A stretch of DNA of 64,000 bases from Micrasema longulum (GCA_022494885.1 JAGVSM010000920.1:1-64000), one strand, 5' to 3'; positions 22,300-33,410 are shown, counted from the stretch's first letter. Notes: generated by a model from the sequence alone, not told the origin. Translations and numbers: made by a program.

Positions 22300-22720
22300 T
22301 CAAATGGACGAGAAAATGGATGCGTTTTGCCCGTTCAGCCAACCCTAAGCGCTCCTTACTTCAGCGCCATTTAATTTTTCTTAGATGCAGAATTTGCATT
22401 GACGTAGGCCACCCTTGCGAATCACTTGCGCCACCCCTCTCCATCTCATTATGGCTAACGGGGTGTGATGTTGGTCGCAGTGCGTGCATTGGATGTGACA
22501 TGTTTACAGGGGGAGGAAACAGGGGGGGATTAAGGAATATATCAATGCTCTAAGACAGTTTTGGCAAAGTTTTGAGTGTAAATGATCACATACTGTTTTA
22601 TGTATGAGCGCGACACTTGCTAGATAGCGGATGAACGCTCGAATATTGCTTTTTTTGGTAGTTCGCAGAATTTGGCGTTGCTGTGTGTTATCTTCATTTA
22701 CTTTACCAGCGAATCCCAAA
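22300..22720. other. GC-richer unique-looking segment
   Basis: This stretch is clearly richer in G and C than its surroundings. It has a 77-codon plus-strand frame (22320-22553) and a 71-codon minus-strand frame (22504-22719). Neither has recognisable domains, so I do not call a gene. It does not match other repeats in the window, so it may be single-copy host sequence, such as an exon or regulatory DNA. Confidence 0.3.
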
Positions 22721-23234
22721 ACAAATCAATGCAATTATCTACCTTATACTGAGTTTCTTTCAAACTAAATGTTTGAATTTCTCTCTTGCGGAAGGTTCTA
22801 TCGGATCCTGTGGTCAGAATGGCATTTGTCGGTTTCTTGATTATAAATTTACACGATAATACGACATAGTGGATTGGATTGACTTATTAATATCTAAAAC
22901 AAATTGTTATCATTTGCGCTGAGAATTTCAAATAATATAAACATTCTTTGACAGTTCAGTTTTCATTGGGCCGGAGAGAAAAACATTTTACCCACAGTAG
23001 GATAATTATAGCATTCCCGCTAGGGCTCAGTGGGTAGCAATAAATTTAACACAGCAATCAACAAGTAAATGTGCAATACACATGTACATAGTACATGTGG
23101 CGCAACCATTATATATTTATGTTATATACGGCGTAATTTGTAGTTACATTTTTTTTATTGAAATAAGAAGTTGAGCGATTTTCAAAAAAAATTTATATAA
23201 ATCACATTATCAGCGCTAATTTTAAGTATTGTGA
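22721..23234. other. No recognised feature
   Basis: A short direct duplication of the TGTACATAG/ACATGTG type lies near 23080-23100. Nothing else is seen. Confidence 0.35.
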
Positions 23235-23430
23235 TTTTGAAATTATTCCGCCTGTGTCATAACTTGTAAATGGTGAGTTGTCCTGATTGGTGGGTTGGTT
23301 TACCATTAATCGGAAATGCATAACAATACTCTGTCATCGGTCGATTTCGAAGAACTAGCAACGTCGCATCGTTCAAAATAGTTGATTATTATTTTATTAC
23401 TATTTTTTCATACATTTTCGAGAAACTTCG
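23235..23430 (+). repeat. Family R repeat, degenerate
   Basis: GGTGAGTTGTCCTGATTGGT...GGGTTGG...TTTTTTCATACAT is shared with 60290-60430 in the same orientation. The bounding TGACGTCAC repeats seen at 60 kb are eroded here. Confidence 0.5.
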
Positions 23431-24044
23431 CGAGACAATAAAATACTGTATTATATTTATTGCGAAAGAAAAGATTCATTATATCTCATTTCTCGTTGCA
23501 CTGAACTTCATCATTATGTGAACATTCTGCTTAATTGTTTTTTTAAATAAGTATTAATCAAATAAAAAACTTTCTATTAATGAATTATTTGATTATTTTT
23601 TTTTATTATTTTATTGGAATCATTATTTTTAATTTGAAATAATTTAGTTATTAAATTATTAAGATAGTTTTTACCTGAAAATATGTTTGGCAACCTATAA
23701 AAAGTCAATTCTATTAATTTACTAATTTAATAAAAAAATTGGCTTGAAATATCCAATTGAAATAAAAATCAACAGTAAGTATACACGAATGATAAAAAAA
23801 ATTACAAAGAAAATATGGTTTGCCTTAATTGGTTGTCAATAATATTTTTTCTATTAAATAAGTGACAAACTTTTGAATACATAATTAATTTTATAAGAGT
23901 TTTAAGTACTTTGCAACAGCATTATACCTTGAATATTCTATTCAGGATGTGAATACATAAATTTAGAAAGATACGTGTTATTTAAAAAACTGCATAATGA
24001 AATTAACAACAAAAATATATCAGTAAAAAAAAAAACGGATTTTC
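23431..24044. other. AT-rich DNA, nothing recognised
   Basis: No supported feature. Confidence 0.4.
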
Positions 24045-24115
24045 TGCTTGGGAATTTAACCCGCGACGCCAGCTTCACAGTTGGCCGTCTAACCAACTGC
24101 ACCACGGCGCTTGCT
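24045..24115 (-). mobile_element. SINE C head
   Basis: On the minus strand: GCGCCGTGGTGCAGTTGGTT (A-box region), CGGCCAACTGTGAAGCTGG, CGTCGCGGGTTAAATTCCC (B-box region), then an A-rich run. It is tRNA-like in layout but lacks a clean acceptor stem and is shared with 8135 and 62253, hence a SINE. Confidence 0.7.
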
Positions 24116-24149
24116 TATCTTAATAACTCCCAAGGGGGTGTAATCCCGT

Positions 24150-24225
24150 TTTTTTTTAAAAAAAAAATTGCACCACAATAGGCCAGGAGGCCAAATTACA
24201 GTGCAGAACACCCAGGCTTGAAAAA
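24150..24225 (-). mobile_element. SINE B 3' end
   Basis: On the minus strand: CAAGCCTGGGTGTTCTGCAC, GGCCTCCTGGCCTATTGTGG, TGCAAT and an A-run. It matches the 3' half of SINE B at 38505-38570 and the tail at 56120-56160. Confidence 0.65.
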
Positions 24226-24429
24226 AATCACTTTTTTTTTGTTTTGTCAATTTCACAAGGTCAAAATATTATTGATCAAAGTTTCTGTTTTTTAACTGAT
24301 TTAATTAATTATGATTATGCGTAATATAATTGAGATAATTGGTAATGCCCTAAATTAAACTCACAATCTTTAAAAAAATATTTCTTAAAAGAGTGAATTT
24401 TAGTCCTCTAATCCGCTTCTGGTTATTCC

Positions 24430-24640
24430 GCCCATGATCTAAGCTCTGCACTTCCTGTGACGTTTATTTTAATCAATGCTTGTCACAGAGCAATGTGACG
24501 TTTGTCACAGATGGCTAAACTCTACTATGTTTATGCTGCGGACCATACATGTGTCATTCCATCTCCGCATTGCTTCTGCCCTTTCGTATTCTGTCGGATG
24601 CACGACAGTAGAGGTCCCCCTTTATATGTTAAGCTGAGCC
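24430..24640. other. GC-richer segment with TGACGTTTGTCACA
   Basis: Two TGTGACGTTT motifs lie about 50 bp apart, the second part of a near-palindrome (TGTGACGTTTGTCACA). No coding frame stands out. It could be regulatory or the end of a mobile element. Confidence 0.25.
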
Positions 24641-26076
24641 GCAAATATCACGTTTTCAGTTACTAAAAACACCGTTTATAGTAAATTGAAAGAGATTTTT
24701 CAATAATTAATTATATACATCAAATGATATGATTTACTTTTTTGTAAATATATTTGTTTTTTTTTACATAAACGGATACATTATTTAAATTAAATTAAAA
24801 AATCATTAGTTTACTTTAAGGTTTAAAGAAAAACTCAGCAATAATAGTAATAATAATACGTAGTATGAGCAATAAAAAAAAATTTTTGAATACAACAGAC
24901 ACAAAAATGAGTGTTATATGCATGGGTGAGTCATTTGTTATTTACATCAAAATCAATTCTCACAGAAAATAGTTGTGCTTGTAATTGATATGCATAAAAC
25001 ACGTTAAAAGAGTTAACAAACACAATTTTTTTAACGCACAATTCAATGAACAAGAAAAAAAAAACAAAATATGAAATATTTAAGGCCAATGGTATATATA
25101 TATTTTTTTAAGTATCAAGACAAATCTGAGAACAAGCTGAGCCATGTTAGATAGAGACTATCCTGACCAGAGAACGCTCAGTATTTATTTTGAAATTCAC
25201 TACTTTTATATAGTTAACAGATTCCTTGGTATTAAATACGTACTTATTTATGCAGTCAACTTATAAATAAATAAACAATGAATAAATTCAACGGGGCATT
25301 ATTTTTTTATGAATTTTCCTCCTTTTCTTTTGGCCGACGATATTCTACAATGATATTTTTTGGTAATAAAAGCTATTTTATGGTTTTTTTTTAATTGTCG
25401 CAAAATAGAGATTGGTACAAATATTTAACATAATAAATCAGAGTTTGAATGAAAGTTTATAAAAAAAATTGAAAATAAATAACATTTATTGGTAAATTTG
25501 AATGATTAGATGAATCAATTTTATATCTTATGAAAAATATTTTTGTAAGACTTAAATTTAACAAAGAAATGTTTAAATCGTTTCTTTATTTGAAAATAAA
25601 ACGGTAACAATTTTAAAATGAAACTTTTTAAGTGTGGCGATAAAGCGCTACTCGATGGAATTATTGTAGAATTTAGGCGAAAATCTTTGCCATGTAACTG
25701 AAAAGTTTTCTTATTTGTGACAAACTTTAAGAGAAATTTCGCCGCTACGATTTCATTGCAAAATTATTCTGATTCGAAAAACAAAGCGCGAATTTATTTC
25801 GCCAAATAAAAGTTCAGCCTATCAAATCACGTTTTGATTAAGTTGATTAAAAATGTAGAGTTTGATGGATTACCCATTCTTATAGAATTAGGGAAAGATT
25901 GAGAAGTTGATTTGATTACGTATTGTTCCTATATTAAAACATAAATCACTGTGTGTGTAACAATCGTTCGTCAATATAAAGTTTTCACGTAACAGACAGG
26001 TTTGAATGTCAAGAAATATAATATAAATGTTCATAAGAAAACTAAAGCAGGTAAAGTAACGAATTAATATTTTTTT
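24641..26076. other. AT-rich DNA, nothing recognised
   Basis: Long stretch without coding or repeat signals that I can recognise. Confidence 0.4.
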
Positions 26077-26410
26077 ATTTGTTGCAACAGAGAGGGAAAA
26101 CATTTTTGAGAAGGGAATATGGGAGTCCAGGCATTAGCAGGGCTTATGACCTGTCATTGGCTGATTTAAGTTGCCACTTTACACACACACTGTGTAACTT
26201 TCATCATTCTGCCTATGTTTGAACATCCACATTTCCTCAATTCTTCTATTCGTTGTTTTTTGTTTAAAGTAAAAGAGCTGAAACCTTTATCATGTGGGTG
26301 AGATTCCCTTCTCAATAATGTTTTCCCTCTCTGTTGCAACAAATTTAAATGAACAACTCCCTAGCGAGAAAATCTAGCCAGTCTGCAAGCATTTGGACAT
26401 ACTCAAAACA
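26077..26410. repeat. Family M, fold-back copy with 39-bp terminal arms
   Basis: Left arm 26077-26115 is the reverse complement of 26306-26344 with one mismatch (core TTGTTGCAACAGAGAGGG). Between them lie the arm and inner sequence of family M in plus orientation. The right end continues into the terminal motif (AACTCCCTAGCGAG, CCAGTCTGCAAGCATTTGG, ACATACTCAAAAC). This copy shows best that the family has long inverted ends. Confidence 0.85.
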
Positions 26411-27540
26411 TTGTTGAATTAATAATTTATTTTACCATTGTTTTTTTATTTCAAAAAATACTGCAGATGTTCTCATATATTTTTTGTATGCTGTGTATTA
26501 GGCACAGGTTTTCAAAGATTTATCTGTAATTCTTTTTACTAATTTTTATTGTTCATATAAAGACACCTACTACCAAAAAAAGGTTTCTCTAACCCTATAA
26601 GGCCAAGAGCCATGTGTTGAGTTGGGATACAACATAATGGAAAGTGGAAGCATGCATATTATTGAGGAATATTACAAATACAAAAAAAATATTACATGAA
26701 CATAAATTAATTTCCATTTTTTTTTAGTAGGCGTCAAAATGTTTTTATTATCTTAAATAATATTAAAATATCAGATAGTTTAAAAATAAGGGTTTGTTGT
26801 TACTTTGACGTAATAAATCATATGTTGAACATTGAAACAGTCAGCTAGATTGTTAAATAAGCCTTTAATTAGACTGTCAGTGAACGAAGTAAACATTAAG
26901 AATTCGTGTGGATTTGTAGGCACCCTAGAATATTTTATTTGAAAACGTTTTATTACGACATATAAACAAAGATTTGTGAAGAATTTGATTTGACTGTATG
27001 CATAAGTAACTACATTTAGATACATTTTTTAATCCAAAAATATTTTTCACTTTGAGGTGTTACAAAAATATGTTAAAACACTTATTTATTTATAAATTCG
27101 AATAAACCGCTTTAACTTTTGAGTTATGACTCGACCGATTTTGAGGTAACTTCTTCATCATCAGGACTCGAACTTCGAATTATTCGCGTTAGTATTTATA
27201 TTGCAAGAAAGAAACAGAATAATGAAAGGAGGGAGAAAGAGGATAAAATAAATTCAAACGGGAATATTTTTAAAAGTGGACTAGAAGTTAAATTTAATTT
27301 ATTATTAATTAAGGAGAGTTAATAGCTAATGGTTAGTGGTTAATGGCTTAACTTATTTCTTATCTATCTAAATTGTTTTAACTAAGATCATATTTAAATG
27401 TAAAATTTCTAAAAAAGCTAATTCATAATCCCCCTATAAATAAGTATGATTACATACATTTTTATATTTAAAAAAAAATGTACAAAAATTGTTTTTAGAT
27501 ACCTATTTAAAGCATTTCCTTGTAATAGATAGGGTTCTTT
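26411..27540. other. AT-rich DNA, nothing recognised
   Basis: Small open frames only, without recognisable motifs. Confidence 0.4.
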
Positions 27541-27804
27541 CATCATCATCATCATTCCCTTTCCGTACCTAATGATGCATAGGGCACAGCATTGGTACAT
27601 TAATCGTAGTGTATCTTGATCATTTTGTTACATGAAGGTAATATGATCAGTCTTACGCTTTAGGTACCAGTCCAGGGACTATGAAATATTCAAGTTTTAA
27701 AACACCTTTTAAAATAAATATTTTACGTCAAACAAGTCGGGAATCAAACCCGAGACCTCTTGCGTGGCAGACAAACGCGCTGACCACTACACCACGAGGC
27801 CGAC
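27541..27804 (-). mobile_element. SINE A, best-preserved copy
   Basis: On the minus strand it starts CGGCCTCGTGGTGTAGTGG (A-box GTGTAGTGGTCAGCGCG) and continues GTCTGCCACGCAAGAGGTCT to the B-box CGGGTTTGATTCCCG. The body keeps CCCTGGACTGGTACC, AAGCGTAAGACTGATCAT, CTTCATGTAACAAAATGAT and GGTACGGAAAGGG before (GAT)n at 27541-27554. The intact A and B boxes make this a good consensus for the family. Confidence 0.92.
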
Positions 27805-28374
27805 AGGTACTTACCAGATTATGATTCATAAACGTAAATCAATAAATAGTTTTGAAAAATGCACCTGCTCGCACACATTACGTATGTTTATAAAAGTTTG
27901 ACAAATTTATTGACTAGAGCATCCGATTAATTTTATTGCACACGTATCTAATTTTCTGTGTTTATATATTATATTTGGTAGTTTATTTTAATAATTTTGC
28001 ATTTGATTTTCGTAAATTAAAAAAATGAGTATTCTTGTACTTATTCAAACATTTTAATTTTTTAAAGAATATTAATTACTTTTGAAGTAAAGATTATCAA
28101 TATATTTTTAATTAAGCTTTTTATTGTTTAAATATTTGTCACCTAATTTGTGTAATTAGTTTTAACCTCCTTTATATTAAAACATTAAAAAAACTAGTTA
28201 AAAAAAATAAGCTAAATTTTAAAAAAAAACTGCTGACAAGCCGGTTTCGCGGTTTAGGGGTTTTTTTTTTGTATTTTATAACTTTTTGAATAACATTTTT
28301 TACCAATCTAATTTGCCTGACTCAACTTCAAGTGGTATAAAAAGCAGCATACATAATCATACAACATGGAAAAT
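27805..28374. other. AT-rich DNA, nothing recognised
   Basis: No supported feature. Confidence 0.4.
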
Positions 28375-28655
28375 TGTTTTAAGACGTTGCCTAGTAAGTG
28401 AATTCATTCAGGTGGATAAATCTCACCCACGTGATAAAAGTTTCAGCTACCTTACTTTATAAATGTCAACAGATGAGAGAGTTAAATAAATGTAGATGTT
28501 TAAACATAGGAAGAATGGTTTAAGTGGCCACTTTACATAGTGTGTAAAATGTTCACTTGAACAATTTACCTCATCAACACAGAATTTAGATCTCAATGAT
28601 TCTCTAGAGAGGAAATTCAGCTTGTCTACAAACATTTGGACATACTCAAATCATT
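28375..28655 (-). repeat. Family M copy
   Basis: GACGTTGCCTAGTAAGTGAA, AAATCTCACCCACGTG, TAAAAGTTTCAGCT, GTCAACAGATGAG and the terminus AGCTTGTCTACAAACATTTG/GACATACTCAAA are present in minus orientation. Part of the arm between them is rearranged. Confidence 0.7.
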
Positions 28656-28756
28656 ATTGAATAAATAATAAATTAGGATAATTTTAGTTTTTGATACAAA
28701 CGCGATCTACAAATCATCACAGAATCTAGTTTTATTTGTATATTTTAGTAATTTAT

Positions 28757-28792
28757 TTGTCCATTGCGCTAACCACTGCACCGCAAACCTTA
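28757..28792 (-). mobile_element. tRNA-like SINE scrap
   Basis: On the minus strand, TTTGCGGTGCAGTGGTTAGC resembles an A-box region. No B-box is found nearby. Confidence 0.3.
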
Positions 28793-29284
28793 TAAACTGT
28801 TGGTTGACCATTATTAAATTAGTATTTAGTTACACTTTAGCGACAACAATTTCCATCTATTAACCGTCTGGGACTAATTAGGACCACTTTGGCACGAAAT
28901 CATAATTGACCTATATTCAAATAAATACAATCACTGTGTATTTGAAATCGGGAGCGTGTTTCATTTCACAGGTTCTATGTTTGAATTATTTGACAGCTGG
29001 CGCAAAGTGAACTTAATTAAGGATCAGTAATTAATTTGGCACACCTTTATGGTGAAACATTATTGGTTGCCAGTTTCAAAGCAGGTAATCTTGAAAATTA
29101 CCAGAGCTTTGGATTGTAAATTTCATCATCACTCCCCTGACGCAAAGGGCGTTGTGTTAATAAATAAAATGCAGTGTATTTTGATTCTCTGTTACATTTT
29201 TATGTCTTACTTTTGTAAGGTGATCAATTTTATAGCAGAAACAAAAAAAAAGCAGTTAAATAATTTTGAAATAAAAAATAAAAT

Positions 29285-29572
29285 AAATAAAACAACTTTG
29301 TTTTTAACCACTAATTTTTATTTTTCACCGACCGGTTTCAAAGCAAACAAGCTTCTTCGTCAAGGTTTACGTAACTAATGAATAGATTCCTTTTTTTTCT
29401 ATCATATTCACTAAATACTACACGTTGGCCCAATAAATCAAGTCGTTTTTTCCTTACACGGGTGGTAATTTGATAGCATTATTTTTGAAGTAAGACAGGA
29501 GAGGACTAAAAGAAATATTGTTTATTTGGTGAAAAATAAAAATTAGTGGTTAAAAACAAAGTTGTTTTATTT
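29285..29572. mobile_element. Short element with perfect 45-bp inverted ends
   Basis: 29285-29329 is the exact reverse complement of 29528-29572 (end core CCACTAATTTTTATTTTTCA). The 198-bp spacer includes a hammerhead-like motif directly inside the left arm. Size and layout resemble a MITE, or a pair of inverted Penelope-like terminal repeats. Perfect arms imply recent formation, or repair by gene conversion. Confidence 0.8.
29327..29356 (-). ncRNA. Hammerhead-like motif, imperfect core
   Basis: Minus strand: ACC, TTGACGA (C3 changed), stem II GAAGC/GCTTT, GAA, palindromic ACCGGT, C, GGT. The arrangement matches the motif at 30394/30625, but the first core base is altered, so cleavage is doubtful. 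Confidence 0.3.
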
Positions 29573-29634
29573 ATTTTAATATAATGAATAGCCACAAAGT
29601 TAGTGCTTCAAATGTAAACTTTAAATTTTAAAAT

Positions 29635-30115
29635 CAATTAAAAAATTACAACAGGGATGGAGAATATCTTAGAAAAGGGAATATGGTAGTCTAGGCGTCT
29701 ACAGGGCTTATAACCTGTCATTGGCTGGTTTAAGTGGCCACTTTACACACTGTAACATTCACCATTTTGCCTATGTTTGAATATCCATATTTCCTTATTT
29801 CTTCCATTTATTGATTTAGGTGAAGTTAAAGAGCTGAAACCCTTACTGTTGTGAAGAGATTCATCTGACTGAATAATTTCACATACCAGGCAACGCTTGA
29901 AAACAATTTTCCATTTTTTAAACTTATTCTTGGACCAGTTGGTTTTTATTACAAAATTTGAGTTTGTCCAAATGTTTGTAGACAAAAGACTGGATTTCAC
30001 CCCCTCGGAAGTCATTAAGATTAAAAAATTACAACAGGGATGGAGAATACCTTAGAAAAGAGAATATGGAAGTCTAGGCATCTACAGGGCTAATGACCTG
30101 TGATCAGGATTTTAA
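29635..30115 (+). repeat. Family M, one unit and the start of a second in tandem
   Basis: 29641-29960 is a full arm plus inner part. At about 29958 the terminal motif GAGTTTGTCCAAATGTTTGT restarts, and a second arm (AAATTACAACAGGGATGGAG, GTCTAGGCATCTACAGGGCT) follows to about 30107. The unit spacing is about 380 bp. Head-to-tail copies suggest tandem growth or nested insertion. Confidence 0.8.
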
Positions 30116-30127
30116 AATCAATGAGTT

Positions 30128-30203
30128 CACCCTGCCAGGAATCGAACCCAGGACCTTAAAAATGGTGGGCAAACGCGCCAACCACTTCATTGCGAGTCTG
30201 ACT
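30128..30203 (-). mobile_element. tRNA-derived SINE head
   Basis: Minus strand: AGACTCGCAATGAAGTGG, TTGGCGCGTTTGCCCACCAT, then GGTCCTGGGTTCGATTCC. A and B boxes are both clear. It is close to the SINE A head, but the body is missing. The TAAG in the variable region and the lack of a paired acceptor stem argue against a working tRNA. Confidence 0.6.
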
Positions 30204-30393
30204 TATCTCCATCCGATTAAAGTATTCAGGGTTTTTATCTGAGAGTAGCATAAGATTCGAAAACACTTGTATTGGGTTCTGATTCTCACATAAGTATGTG
30301 ACTGTTAAGTAACTGTATTCTTAAAGTAAATATTAATGTTATGCTTAGTACAAGTGTTATTAAATATGTATATATAACCACTTACCGACTTTG

Positions 30394-30440
30394 CTATGTC
30401 TACCGGTTTCGAGACGTACCTGTCTCTTCGTCAGGACACC
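30394..30440 (-). ncRNA. Hammerhead-ribozyme-like motif (left end)
   Basis: Minus strand: GTGTC (stem I), CTGACGA core, one extra A, stem II GAGAC/GTCTC with six-base loop, GAA, palindromic ACCGGT, A, then GACAT closing stem I. All core bases are kept except for the extra A. A short self-complementary stem III is known from hammerheads that act as dimers. Confidence 0.5.
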
Positions 30441-30624
30441 AATTAAACTAACATTCAAACCAACATGAAAAACCCACTATACACCTTCACCATAGTTGTT
30501 GCACAAAAATATAAAACTAACACGATATGCATTTAAATAAGCACATGCACTGATTAAATTATGAAAATATTCTTTATTGTTTGAGAAATAAATGAAAAAA
30601 ATAGAGAGATTGTTGGTTTAATTG

Positions 30625-30668
30625 GTGTCCTGACGAAGAGACGGGTACGTCTTGAAACCAGTAGACAT
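30625..30668 (+). ncRNA. Hammerhead-ribozyme-like motif (right end)
   Basis: GTGTC at 30625-30629 pairs with GACAT at 30664-30668. CTGACGA is at 30630-30636. Stem II GAGAC/GTCTT closes with one G-T wobble. GAA is at 30654-30656, ACCAGT at 30657-30662, and the cleavage-position A at 30663. Confidence 0.5.
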
Positions 30669-30774
30669 AGAAAAGTCGGCAAATGGTTATAAATGAATAT
30701 TCAATAACATTTAGTTAAATATTTAACCACGAAGATAATGCTTTAAATAAATATAATACTTAGTACAAGTATTT

Positions 30775-31010
30775 AAACCAAACGATTCTCACCCACGTCA
30801 ATAAAGGTTTCAGCGTTTTAACTTCACAAAAGTCAACAGATGGACAAATTAAGAAAACAAATAAAACATAGACAGAATAATGAATTTAGTGTGTAATAGG
30901 GCCACTTAAGCCAGCCTATGACAGATCGTAAGTCCTGTAAATGCCTTGACTTCCATATTATCTTCTCAAAAGTATATTCCCTGTCTGTTGCAATAAATTT
31001 ATACTTCATT
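30775..31010 (-). repeat. Family M copy
   Basis: CTCACCCACGTCAATAAAGG, TTCAC-AAAAGTCAACAGATGG, GCCACTTAAGCCAGCC, GTAAGTCCTGTAAATGCC and CCCTGTCTGTTGCAATAAAT are in minus orientation. Confidence 0.75.
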
Positions 31011-31336
31011 TTCTCCCCAGAAATCCATTTATTCCGGCTTAACAGAAATCTAATCGTAAAACGTTGAGATTTTCAGCAAGTTATCTGTCGGTTATATTTA
31101 ACTGGAAAATAAACAGCTGTGTATTTATATTTAAAGTGTTTATTTTACAAGAGCTCGTTGTGAAGTGTATGCCAAGGTACAATTCTGCAAATATTTATTC
31201 CTCCAGGATTGAAATTACAAGAATAATTAATTCGTTGTTGACTTAAAACATGTGTACTTAGCAAAACTATCTACAACTTGTTGTGCAAATATCAACCAAC
31301 CAATGCGTATGAGAGTAGATATATATATATACACAA

Positions 31337-31440
31337 CATCTTCTTCTTTTTTCTGTGCCTAATCAGGTGTACTCGACATTGGTTATGATTTTCCAAAAAT
31401 CCTTTTGTCTTGTGCTGCCTTGAAAAACCACACATTTCCG
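31337..31440 (-). mobile_element. L2-type LINE 3' end
   Basis: Plus-strand CATCTTCTTCTTTTTTCTGTGCCTAATCAGGT closely resembles the 3' start of the L2 insertion at 47553 (TCTTCTTCTTTCTGTGCCATATCAGG). Read on the minus strand it is a LINE end with a (GAA)n tail. Coding content is negligible. Confidence 0.5.
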
Positions 31441-31724
31441 TTTATTCTAATATCAGCATTCAACAAATGCATATTTTAAGGAGAAAAATCTACATTTTAA
31501 TCAACAGATACAGTTAGAGATCAAGACAAAGCCATATATTAACAAAATATAGGTCCCCTATATTTTTTAATGCTCTTTTTATTACTTTTTTAAATGCTTT
31601 AAATTGTTATTTTTTTGTTTTATTCATACCTATGAATTATATAAGTAGACAATATACATAAATTTCAATAATGTGTTGGTAGCTTGTTTGAAATAAATTC
31701 TATAATATGTACTCCTAATTACAA

Positions 31725-32165
31725 TATTCATATAACGTGTATTTAATCGGCGCAACGTCAATTTTTAAAATCGTAAATATTTTCATAATTAACTATTATG
31801 ATCGTCTAGAGTACTTTCATATCTTCAGTTAAAAATTCAGAAGGATTTTGACTGGTTTGATATTCTTGCACGAATTAATATCTAACTGTTTAGAGATACC
31901 CATAATATTTTTCTCAGATTAATCTTAATGTATCTTACCGTAACTTGCGTACCATGCTGTTTTTGCTGTCGGAAAATATAAAACCAACATGAGATCCTTT
32001 TATCCTCTGCCAAGGAACCTTAGAACAGTGAACAAAATCTCATTAAACGGTACTATCGATGTGTTCCTAAAGCAAAAGCAAGCATTCAAGAAAAAAATTC
32101 TTCTCACTCTTGACTCGCGATGACACACTTGCCATGCCCGCCTAGATTATACCATAATTATTTTA
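31725..32165 (+). mobile_element. Repeat L7 (LINE C-terminus-like)
   Basis: The segment is repeated in reverse at 44025-44465. Shared landmarks are GATCGTCTAGAGTA, ATTCAGAAGGATTTTG, ACATTGATT-like GTTTAGAGATACCC, CTCTGCCAAGGAACCTTAGA and ATGACACACTTGCCATG. A short frame reads LPRNLRTVNKISLNGTIDVF...KKKILLTL, which resembles the 'PRNLR..N......FK+.L' end of LINE proteins. The family assignment is tentative. Confidence 0.55.
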
Positions 32166-32279
32166 CCTTTTTTTAAATTAAATATATTTTGAGATTGTTT
32201 AGATTCAGTGTTTTTATATAATGTATACTCATTAATATAAATCTGTTAGGGCTTTCATAAACCTAATGATTGATTTTTT

Positions 32280-33025
32280 TTTAAATCCTGCTCTTTTTAT
32301 TTGATTTTTTGTTTGAAAATGTATTTATTAACCCTTACAAATTTAACATTCACTAACATTCATTTAACAAAAATAATATAAACATTTTTTATTCAAACTC
32401 TGTTGTTCAAAATAATATTTTTTACATCTTTTGAAAAGTTTGAGTTTTTTGTTTAGTTTTGTCAGGTAGTTTATTGTATAATTTCAGTCCCTAGTTTATT
32501 AGTCTTGATTGTCCTTGTCTTGTTTTAGAAAGTTGTATATGATATTCTTCTGATGTTCTCGTATTATTTCCATGTTTGACTACAGTTTTTTACAAGTTTT
32601 AGTTCTTTGTCTACAATAACCTAAGTTGATAATTTATGGATAAATTTAAATGATTTCAGTTGAAAGAGTTCAGTTATATTTAATAGTATAGTTTGTTCAA
32701 AAAGTTCTCTAGTTGCAGTTAGATAGGGAAGGCCATTTACTAACTTTAATATTTTATTTGTTGTCTTCGTAGTCTGTTTATGTCATTTTGATATCCTGTT
32801 CCCCATAGTAGTTGTGTATAACTAATTTTAGTTTTTACATAGGCTTCATACATTAGAATTTTTTCTGTTTTTGGAACAAAGTGATTTAAAAAAAAAAAAT
32901 CGATAGTGTCGCCGCTTTGCTAATTAAATTGTTGATATGAATTGTCCATGTCGATTGTCTGTATATTGTTAGTCCTAAGTATTTAACATGCAAATAATAC
33001 ATCTTTATCTGGATTACCAACACAT
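32280..33025 (-). mobile_element. LINE L8, RT C-terminal third and 3' UTR
   Basis: Minus-strand peptides in two frames: HVKYLGLTIYRQSTWTIHIN, ...ATLSIFFF, then LKLVNGLPYLTATRELFEQ, and further down a YHIQLSKTRQGQSRLIN...GLKLYNKLPDKTKQKTQTFQKM type end. This is the RT thumb and C-terminal tail of a Jockey/CR1-like LINE, with frame shifts. The 3' UTR runs to about 32280. Other copies are at 44540-44890 (plus) and 49400-50215 (minus). Confidence 0.75.
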
Positions 33026-33029
33026 GTCA

Positions 33030-33410
33030 TCAAAAAGGTTAATGTTCCTATCCTTCTTCTTAGAAACATTGAATTTCCTCGTGTTCGCAGTAGTACTTTA
33101 TTATCAGTAAAAGATTATTAACTAATGTCAACGAGGTAACAATTACTATGATTGGCGAATTTAAAGCAGAGATTCAATTCAAAACATTGCAATTTCCAAT
33201 TAAACTGGCTTTTGCAATAACGATAAACCAATCACAAGATCAATCATTGCAAGTATGTGGATTATACATGTTTTTTCTCGTGGACAATTTATTGTTGCAT
33301 GCTCCTTATGCATGAAAACCAAGAGATTTATTTGTATTTTGGCCAAATGAAATCATCAAAAACATTGTACATGTATCTACGAGTTTTGTGATAAACTAAA
33401 AAGGAAACGT
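33030..33410 (+). pseudogene. Helitron Rep/helicase, C-terminal helicase remnant
   Basis: The first frame encodes NVPILLLRNIEFPRVRSSTL. After a shift it reads NEVTITMIGEFKAEIQFK, then TLQFPIKLAFAITINQSQDQ SLQVCGL. This is the Pif1-like helicase block (FP+.LAFA.TINKSQGQSL) with the S-Q-G-Q glycine changed to D. FSRGQFIVACS (the 'SHGQLYVACSR' block) and KPRDLFVFWPNEIIKNIVHV follow in alternating frames. The order and spacing match the C-terminal end of Helitron transposase helicases. At least two frameshifts make it a pseudogene. Confidence 0.85.

Larger units (their letters stand above)
30374..30690. mobile_element. Inverted-repeat element with a hammerhead-like motif in each end
   Basis: 79-bp inverted ends at 30374-30452 and 30612-30690 differ at only a few positions. 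Each contains the full hammerhead-like core facing inward-to-outward (minus on the left, plus on the right). The roughly 160-bp centre is AT-rich and non-coding. A partial copy lies at 33776-33915. This layout is compatible with a non-autonomous derivative of a Penelope-like element or retrozyme. No reverse transcriptase or GIY-YIG domain of that group was found nearby. Confidence 0.75.
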
